Assembly (NCBI GenBank): GCA_003242735.1
Contig: QGVH01000004.1
Location: 121,779 to 185,778 of the forward strand
Length of the DNA stretch: 64,000 nucleotides
Reading direction: 5' to 3'
DNA from: a bacterium
Lineage (GTDB): Bacteria; Gemmatimonadota; Gemmatimonadetes; Longimicrobiales; RSA9
The notes under the pieces are model-generated. The model was not told where the DNA came from. It saw nothing but the letters and a program-made list of their open reading frames with translations, and made no database searches. Below are positions 58,835-64,000 of the stretch, piece by piece; position 1 is the first letter of the stretch, and every line of letters starts with the position of its first letter. The position numbers were made by a program, and so were the translations under genes.

Positions 58835-58863
58835 AAGATCGTCGGCCCGGTCCATCGTGTCAA
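58835..58863 (-). promoter_or_regulatory. Probable promoter of rplU-rpmA
   Basis: On the minus strand, TTGACA (58858-58863), 17 bases and GATCTT (58835-58840). The -35 is perfect and the -10 poor. Confidence 0.45.
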
Positions 58864-58898
58864 GATCCAGCGGCCGGGCCGCGACCCCGCGCCGCGCC

Positions 58899-60431
58899 TC
58901 AACCCAGCGCGTAGCGCGCCGTGACGTCCGTCTCCGCCGGGCCCGCCAGCAGCCGGAACTCGTCCTGCCGCATCAGCGGGTCGTCCCGCAGGTCGAGGTC
59001 GAGGTTGAACGTCTTCTGGAGACGCTTGAGCAGCCCCGGCTCCTGTTCCAGGATGTGCAACGCCACCTGCGGGTGGACGCGGATGACGATGCGACGCTCG
59101 GTCCCATCCACGGAGACTCGCCGGATCGCCCGCTCGATGCGGCGCACCACGGTGTCCGGCGTGAAGACGCGACCGGTCCCGCCACAGTGCGTGCACGGCT
59201 CGGTCAGCGACTGGAAGAGCGGCGGGCGCACGCGCTGGCGCGTCATCTCCACCAGGCCGAGCTCCGAGACCTGGAACGCGCGGGTGCGCGCCCGGTCGCG
59301 GGCGAGGTGCGTGCGGAGCTCCTGGAGCACCCGCTCCTGGTTCGCGCGGGACTCCATGTCAATGAAGTCGCAGACGATGATGCCGCCCACATCGCGGAGC
59401 CGGAGCTGGCGCGCGATCTCCCGGGCCGCATCCAGGTTGGTGCGCAGGATCGTCTGCTCAGGGTCCTTGCGCCCGGTGTAGCGGCCGGTGTTGACGTCGA
59501 TGGAGACCAGCGCCTCGGTCGGTTCAATGACGATGTAGCCGCCGGACGGCAGGTCCACGCGCCGCTGGAACGCCTCGCGGATCGCCTCCTCGACGCCGTA
59601 CTTGTCGAAGAGCGGGACCGGGTCGGTGTAGAGGTGGACCCGGTTCAGCAGCTCCGGGGCCACGCCCTGGAGGTACTGCCGGACCTCGTTGTAGACCTCC
59701 TTGCTGTCAATGATCAACGAATCCACCTTGTCGCTGAACACATCGCGGATGATCCCGCTGGTCAGCTTGGCCTCCCGGTGGATCAGCATCGGCGGGCGGG
59801 CGTTGCGCGCGCGCCGCTGGATCTTCTTCCACGTGTCGAGGAGCATCTTGAGCTCCCGCTCGAAGACCTCGCGGGTCAGCTCCTCGCCCACGGTGCGGAT
59901 GATGACGCCGCCCGCGTCCTCCGGCAGGATCTCGCGCGCGAGCGCGCGAAGCCGTGCGCGCTCCTCCCGATCCTCGATCTTGCGGCTGACCCCGATGTGC
60001 TTGGAGTCCGGCATGTAGACGAGGAAGCGGCCCGGCAGCGAGATCTGGGTGGTGACGCGAGGCCCTTTGGTTCCGATCGGCTCCTTGGAGACCTGGACGA
60101 GGGTGCGCTGTCCTTTCTGGAGCAGCTCCTCGATGGGCGGGTAGCGACGCGTCCGGGTCTCGCCGTCGCCGTCGTCCTCGTCGTCGTCCTCGTCGGCCGC
60201 GGCGTCGCGAGCCACGTCCGAGACGTGGAGAAACGCCGCCTTCTCGGTGCCGATGTCCACGAAGGCGGCCTGGATCCCTGGCAGGACGGCCTCGACCTGG
60301 CCGAGGTAGATGTCGCCGACGAGGCGCTCCCGGTCGGGCCGGTCCACCATCAGCTCGACCAGGATGTCGTCCTCCAGGATGGCCACGCGCGTTTCCTGGG
60401 GCGTGGCGGAAATGAGGATCTCTCGCTTCAT
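58899..60431 (-). CDS. rng: Ribonuclease G/E-type endoribonuclease
   Basis: The 510-residue enzyme cuts single-stranded RNA and matures 16S rRNA 5' ends. The S1 domain (GDIYLGQVEAVLPGIQAAFV) is split by a very acidic insert near residues 79-92 (ADEDDDEDDGDGE). The catalytic metal aspartates lie in VSIDVNTGRYTG and IIVCDFIDMES. The zinc-link CTHCGGTGRV is near residue 417. There is no long C-terminal scaffold, so it is of RNase G rather than RNase E type. ATG at 60431 is the family start. Confidence 0.95.
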   Translation of the reverse strand: MKREILISATPQETRVAILEDDILVELMVDRPDRERLVGDIYLGQVEAVLPGIQAAFVDIGTEKAAFLHVSDVARDAAADEDDDEDDGDGETRTRRYPPIEELLQKGQRTLVQVSKEPIGTKGPRVTTQISLPGRFLVYMPDSKHIGVSRKIEDREERARLRALAREILPEDAGGVIIRTVGEELTREVFERELKMLLDTWKKIQRRARNARPPMLIHREAKLTSGIIRDVFSDKVDSLIIDSKEVYNEVRQYLQGVAPELLNRVHLYTDPVPLFDKYGVEEAIREAFQRRVDLPSGGYIVIEPTEALVSIDVNTGRYTGRKDPEQTILRTNLDAAREIARQLRLRDVGGIIVCDFIDMESRANQERVLQELRTHLARDRARTRAFQVSELGLVEMTRQRVRPPLFQSLTEPCTHCGGTGRVFTPDTVVRRIERAIRRVSVDGTERRIVIRVHPQVALHILEQEPGLLKRLQKTFNLDLDLRDDPLMRQDEFRLLAGPAETDVTARYALG

Positions 60432-60474
60432 ACGGTCTGGGCGTTGTCCAGAACGGGGAGCGCCGGCGCCGTAC

Positions 60475-61683
60475 TCACGATGCGCCGACCTCGCGCAGCA
60501 GGTGACGGGCGATGACCAGCCGCTGGATCTCGCTGGTCCCCTCGCCGATCTCACAGATCTTGGCGTCCCGCAGGATGCGTTCGACCGGATGCTCGTCCAG
60601 CAGCCCTTCGGCGCCCAGGAGCTGGATGGCGGCGCTCGCGGCGCGGACGGCGAGCTCGCTCGCGTAGAGCTTCGCCATGGCGGCGGCGTGGCCGTATCGC
60701 CGGCCGTTCTCGCGGAGCCAGGCGGCGTGGTAGACGAGGTGCCGTGCGGCCGCGATCTCGGTGGCCAGGTCGGCCAGGCGGAACTGCGCGCCCTGCGAGT
60801 CGCGGAACCGCGGGTCGCCGGTCGCGGCGACGGCCAGGAGGGCGTCGAATGCACCCTGGGCGAGGCCGAGGGCCAGGGCGCCGATGCCGATGCGGCCCGC
60901 GTCGAGCGTCCGCATGAAGTTGACGAAGCCCTCGCCTTCCTCGCCGAGGCGGTTCTCCACGGGGACCTCGGCGTCCTCGAGGATCAACTCCCGTGTGTCC
61001 GAGGCGCGCCAGCCCATCTTGTCTTCCTTCTTGCCCGCCCGCACGCCGGGCGTGAACGGCTCCAGCTCGGGAGCGTGCCCGACGCCGACGCGATCCGCCT
61101 CGGCCCGGTCCGTCGTCTCCTTGGTCACGATGAAGCTCGTGATGCCCCGGGCGCCCGCCTCGCGGTCGGTCACCGCGGTGACGACGAAGATCTCGCCGAC
61201 GCCGGCGTGGGTGATGAAGATCTTGCTGCCGCGGAGTCTGTAGCCGCCGTCCACGCGCGTGGCGGTGGTGCGGGTCCCGGCCGAATCGGAACCCGCCTCC
61301 GGCTCGGTCAGGCCGAAGCCGCCGAGGACGCGGCCCGTGGCGAGCAGGGGGAGGTAGCGGCGCTTCTGCTCTTCGGTCCCGAAGTTGAGGATCGGCGAGC
61401 TCGCGAGGGTCGAATGCGCGCTCACCGTGATGGCGTGGCTGGCGTCTACCCGGGCGAGCTCCTCGACCACCAGGACGTAGCTCAGGTAGTCCAACCCCAG
61501 CCCGCCGTACTCCCTGGGGACGTTGACGCCGAAGAGGCCGAGGTCGGCCATCTTGCGGACGTTGTCCCAGGGGAACCTGGCGGTCTCGTCCAGCTCGCGG
61601 GCCACCGGGGCGATCTCCGCCTCGGCGAACTCGCGGATCCGCTGCCGGAGCTCCTGGTGCGACTCGGACAGGTAGACGTCCAT
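60475..61683 (-). CDS. Acyl-CoA dehydrogenase
   Basis: The 402-residue flavoenzyme introduces a double bond into an acyl-CoA. FAD and substrate segments are GGFGLTEPEAGSDSAGTRTT and ITSFIVTKETTD. The catalytic glutamate is in IGEGTSEIQRLVIAR, as in short-chain enzymes. It is probably part of fatty or branched acid oxidation together with the TetR cluster 4 kb away, although it is on the other strand. It ends 43 bases before rng. Confidence 0.95.
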   Translation of the reverse strand: MDVYLSESHQELRQRIREFAEAEIAPVARELDETARFPWDNVRKMADLGLFGVNVPREYGGLGLDYLSYVLVVEELARVDASHAITVSAHSTLASSPILNFGTEEQKRRYLPLLATGRVLGGFGLTEPEAGSDSAGTRTTATRVDGGYRLRGSKIFITHAGVGEIFVVTAVTDREAGARGITSFIVTKETTDRAEADRVGVGHAPELEPFTPGVRAGKKEDKMGWRASDTRELILEDAEVPVENRLGEEGEGFVNFMRTLDAGRIGIGALALGLAQGAFDALLAVAATGDPRFRDSQGAQFRLADLATEIAAARHLVYHAAWLRENGRRYGHAAAMAKLYASELAVRAASAAIQLLGAEGLLDEHPVERILRDAKICEIGEGTSEIQRLVIARHLLREVGAS

Positions 61684-61809
61684 CCCACCTCACGGAACGC
61701 GAACAATCAGACTAAGTTACCGTCGGGAAAGGGTGGGCGGAAGAGGAACGGGGGGAGCGCAAGGGGTGTCGCAGACCGTGTCCGGACGAGACGCCGGAGC
61801 GGCCCGGGT

Positions 61810-63246
61810 TCATGGGTCCGCCTCGCTCCTCTCCACACGCGTCGCGAGAGCTGCGAGGAAGACGCCGATCGGAATCGCGGGGATCTCATCCTCCACGTCG
61901 AGCACGGTGCGGGTGACGACGATCCCGCGCCCGAAGCTGCGCCGCATCGAGAGGCGCGCCGCGGAGATGCCCCGCCTCGAGTCCCCCTTGACCTCCACGG
62001 GAACCCGGTCGAAGGCCCATGGCTCCGGGTCGGTCGGGACCACGAAGTCCGTTTCGCGGCCGTCCCTCGACTTCCAGTACCCGATGGCCCCCGGGAGCGG
62101 ATCGGCCTGGGTGAGACGATCCGAGGCCGAAGCATAGAGCGCCGTGGCGACGAGGTTCTCCACGAGTCCGTCGCTCGTCGGCTCGCGGCCGCCCGGGATC
62201 AGCGTCGGTGCGATTCGGGCGACGAGCGGGTCGAGGAAGTACAGCTTCCGCTGACGCGACGGCTCGAACGCGCCTCCCATCGCCCAGTGGAAGACGGTGA
62301 GGAGGACGAACGACTCCGACAGCAGGTGGGCATAACGTCGGGCCGTGTCGGGGCTTTCCACGCCCATCGCCTCCCGGAGGTGGTCCCATGCGACGGGACT
62401 CCCAAGACTGATGCCCACACGCTCGAGGAGGCGCAGCGCGGAATGCTTGTCGTACCCGGCCTCCTGAATGTCGCTCGCGACGACGTCCCACAGCATCCGA
62501 ACGGTCGCGTCGCTCACGCTCCCCGTCCTCAGGTCGTCGCGAACGGCCTCGGGGAAGCCACCGACGCGGAGCTACCGCTCGATCGCGTCCTCGAGGGCGT
62601 CGGCGTGCAGATAGAGTTCCCGGGCGAAGCGACGCCCCGCCGGCGTCAGCCAATCGGCCACCTGGACCGATTCGTCGGGCAGGTCGAGCCCGACGACCGT
62701 CTCGCAGAAGGCGCGGAACGACATGGGCAACTGGACGAGGTCGCGCCCATTGCCCCGGCGCCCCGGCAGCCGTTCGGTTCCCATCTTGCGCGCCGACGAA
62801 CCGGTGCACAGGACGAGATCCTCCCGGATCTCGCCCACATCCCAGAGATACTTGATCCCGAGCTGCCAGTCGGGGATCGAGGTGACCTCGTCCAGGAAGA
62901 TGTACCAGGGTCCCTCGGGGTCCGGGTGGATCCGTTTCGCCCGAACCACGACGCCGCGGCTCGCCCTGTTGTCGCGCTCCAGGTCGAACGAGAAATGGAG
63001 CACCCGGCGCTCGCCGGATGCGACGAGGCGCTGCACGAAGCGTTTGAGCGTGGTGGTCTTGCCCACCTGACGTGGGCCGCGGAGGGTTTGGACGCCTCCG
63101 GGCTCGAGCGGGATGGCCTCGGCGACGGGCGGCGTCCAGTCGAAACCGGCGCGACCGAGCTCTCTCAGGTGCGGGTCGTCCGCGAGGCGGTCGGGCCCTT
63201 GCCACCACGGGTTCTGCTCTCGGATCTGCTCGTCGAGGCGTGCCAT
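61810..63246 (-). pseudogene. AAA/DUF4143 ATPase gene interrupted by one in-frame TAG
   Basis: Two open frames are halves of one gene. The first (63246-62575) has the AAA domain: Walker A GPRQVGKTTTLKRF, Walker B YIFLDEVTSIPDW and sensor LVLCTGSSARKM. Then TAG at 62572-62574 stops it. Without any frame change the sequence continues LRVGGFPEAVRDDL and the second half (from GTG at 62517) gives the DUF4143 domain and a C-terminal nuclease-like motif (ETDFVV, PVEVKG). In the family the stop position holds a normal residue before the conserved GGFPEAV. A nonsense mutation, a sequencing error or read-through are the options. These ATPases are common accessory genes of unclear role. Confidence 0.85.
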
Positions 63247-63258
63247 ACCCCGGCATTC

Positions 63259-63296
63259 TGTCGACGTGTCGACAATAAACCCCCGTTTATTGTCGA
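63259..63296 (-). promoter_or_regulatory. AT-rich palindrome and TGTCGA repeats upstream of the ATPase
   Basis: TCGACAATAAA (63269-63279) and its exact complement (63286-63296) enclose a 6-base loop. TGTCGA occurs at 63259, 63267 and 63291. It is the most AT-rich spot nearby and lies 13-50 bases before the ATPase start, where an operator or promoter is expected. Confidence 0.5.
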
Positions 63297-63406
63297 TCCA
63301 TCGCCAAAATTACGGGGTTTTTGGGATCAGGTCAGCCGACGTTCCAGAGAAGGGGCCGCGGGTCGGCCGTCGGCGCGGTCGGGGAGCTCGGTGCGCACCG
63401 GCGCGA

Positions 63407-64000
63407 TCAGCCGCGTCGCCACACGTGCTCGCGGTGGTAGGCCAGATACGGCCGATGCCCTTCCGCCACCCGTCGCAGCTTCGGCACGCCGTTGGGGAAG
63501 CCCAGGGTCGCGAGGACGTCGGGGGTGAGGAGCGGGCTCGGGATCGCGGTCCCGTCGTCGGCGAAGGTGAGGAGACCCCGGTCGAAGAGTGCGTCGAGGT
63601 GGACGGCGAGGAGGAAGCCGTTGTAGACGTCGAGCCGCTCGACGTCCGTCGCATCCTTCCACGGCTTGGCGTGGCTGGCGCGGAGGAGTTCGGGGACGGC
63701 GAGCCCGGTGACGGCGCAGCGGCCGTCCCAGTATTCCATCAGCATCTCGCGGAAGAGGTCCTGGCCGACGCGCTGCCGGACGACGGCCTCGGCCTCGGTC
63801 GAGCTGATCTCCCGGAGGCGCTCCTCGAGGCGCCTCTCCGGGAGCGGCGGCGCCTGGTTCAGGAGAACCCGGACGCGGCGGAGCGCGTCGTACAGCTCGG
63901 CGGGCGTCCGGAAGCGCGCGGCGAGCACGGCGCCGGGCGGGAGCGGGACATCGGTCCAGGTCACGGTCCGGAACTCCGACGCCGCAACCCCGGGCCCAAG
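63407..64000 (-). CDS. HNH endonuclease domain protein, 5' end outside the window
   Basis: The C-terminal part is an HNH domain of the PF13391-like type: GRCAVTGLAVPELLRASHAKPW contains the first histidine and CxxTG element, shown here in part as RCAVTG and RASHAKPW, and VYNGFLLAVHLDALFDRGLLTF holds the Asn/His part. Upstream of a possible GTG at 63964 the frame stays open to the window edge, so the true start is unknown. The N-terminal part (residues about 1-65) has a helical charged stretch of unknown role. It could be a restriction or mobile-element nuclease. Confidence 0.75.
   Translation of the reverse strand, partial: LGPGVAASEFRTVTWTDVPLPPGAVLAARFRTPAELYDALRRVRVLLNQAPPLPERRLEERLREISSTEAEAVVRQRVGQDLFREMLMEYWDGRCAVTGLAVPELLRASHAKPWKDATDVERLDVYNGFLLAVHLDALFDRGLLTFADDGTAIPSPLLTPDVLATLGFPNGVPKLRRVAEGHRPYLAYHREHVWRRG

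Noticed and set aside
57759..60515. 918-codon plus-strand open frame
   Set aside because: Antisense to rpmA, rplU and rng; no domain is visible.
60310..63528. 1072-codon plus-strand open frame
   Set aside because: Antisense to the acyl-CoA dehydrogenase and ATPase genes; His/Arg/Asp-rich translation without motifs.

Overview
The window is a dense, very GC-rich stretch of bacterial chromosome, mostly housekeeping genes. About 70 protein genes and one tRNA are supported. Short overlaps of the ATGA, GTGA or TGATG type are frequent, and GTG or TTG starts are common. Two predicted outer-membrane barrels (signal peptide plus C-terminal aromatic residue) and lipoprotein signals point to a two-membrane (Gram-negative-type) cell. 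Respiratory complex I, succinate dehydrogenase and TCA genes indicate an aerobic respirer. Base composition, gene content and protein style fit the Gemmatimonadota, but that placement is an inference from general impression and needs a search.

Layout. 1-5.3 kb: minus-strand nuoABCDEFG, with nuoG cut by the window edge, behind a near-consensus promoter and divergent from dcd. 6-10.7 kb: mdh-sdhCDAB and a small membrane protein, one operon with its own promoter. 10.7-16.8 kb: molybdopterin genes moaD-E-A, an HU protein, sppA, carA, and an RNase H-like gene that converges on and overlaps lipB. 16.8-19.3 kb: E2 and E1-beta of a 2-oxoacid dehydrogenase. 19.4-25.6 kb: pgk-tpiA-secG ending at an intrinsic terminator, then an alpha/beta hydrolase, a zinc-ribbon protein, gapA and comF. 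25.8-35.2 kb: a long minus-strand run of yicC-gmk-rpoZ-coaBC-udg-dnaB, then radA-ispD-tsaC-ywlE-aroE. 35.2-41.1 kb: gltA-icd-pepA and a coupled outer-membrane receptor-like gene. 41.4-45.2 kb: a candidate attenuated leader RNA ahead of a FeoA-like gene, an outer-membrane barrel, rocD, a cysteine-less peroxiredoxin-like protein, a UPF0045 protein and tRNA-Leu(CAA). 45.2-49.2 kb: nfeD-floA with a membrane-anchored partner, and a lipoprotein. 49.3-56.1 kb: a plus-strand TetR-controlled acyl-CoA catabolic operon with three crotonase paralogues, thiolase, 3-hydroxyacyl-CoA dehydrogenase and aldehyde dehydrogenase. 56.1-57.6 kb: pheA and chorismate mutase. 57.6-61.7 kb: a membrane protein, rplU-rpmA, RNase G and an acyl-CoA dehydrogenase. 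61.8-64 kb: a small accessory patch with an AAA/DUF4143 ATPase gene split by one in-frame TAG, a strong AT-rich palindrome, and an HNH endonuclease running off the end.

How the genes work together. Citrate synthase, isocitrate dehydrogenase, succinate dehydrogenase and malate dehydrogenase cover much of the TCA cycle. Complex I and SDH pass the electrons on to quinone. gapA, pgk and tpiA give lower glycolysis. LipB supplies the lipoyl group for the adjacent E2. The TetR operon and the acyl-CoA dehydrogenase feed acyl-CoA units to the cycle.

No CRISPR array, insertion sequence, integrase, prophage or replication origin was seen. The best candidates for something unusual are the interrupted ATPase with its palindrome, the RNase H-like protein that has lost two catalytic acids, the leader RNA at 41.4 kb and the ywlE-type phosphatase. 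I found no clearly new multi-gene system.
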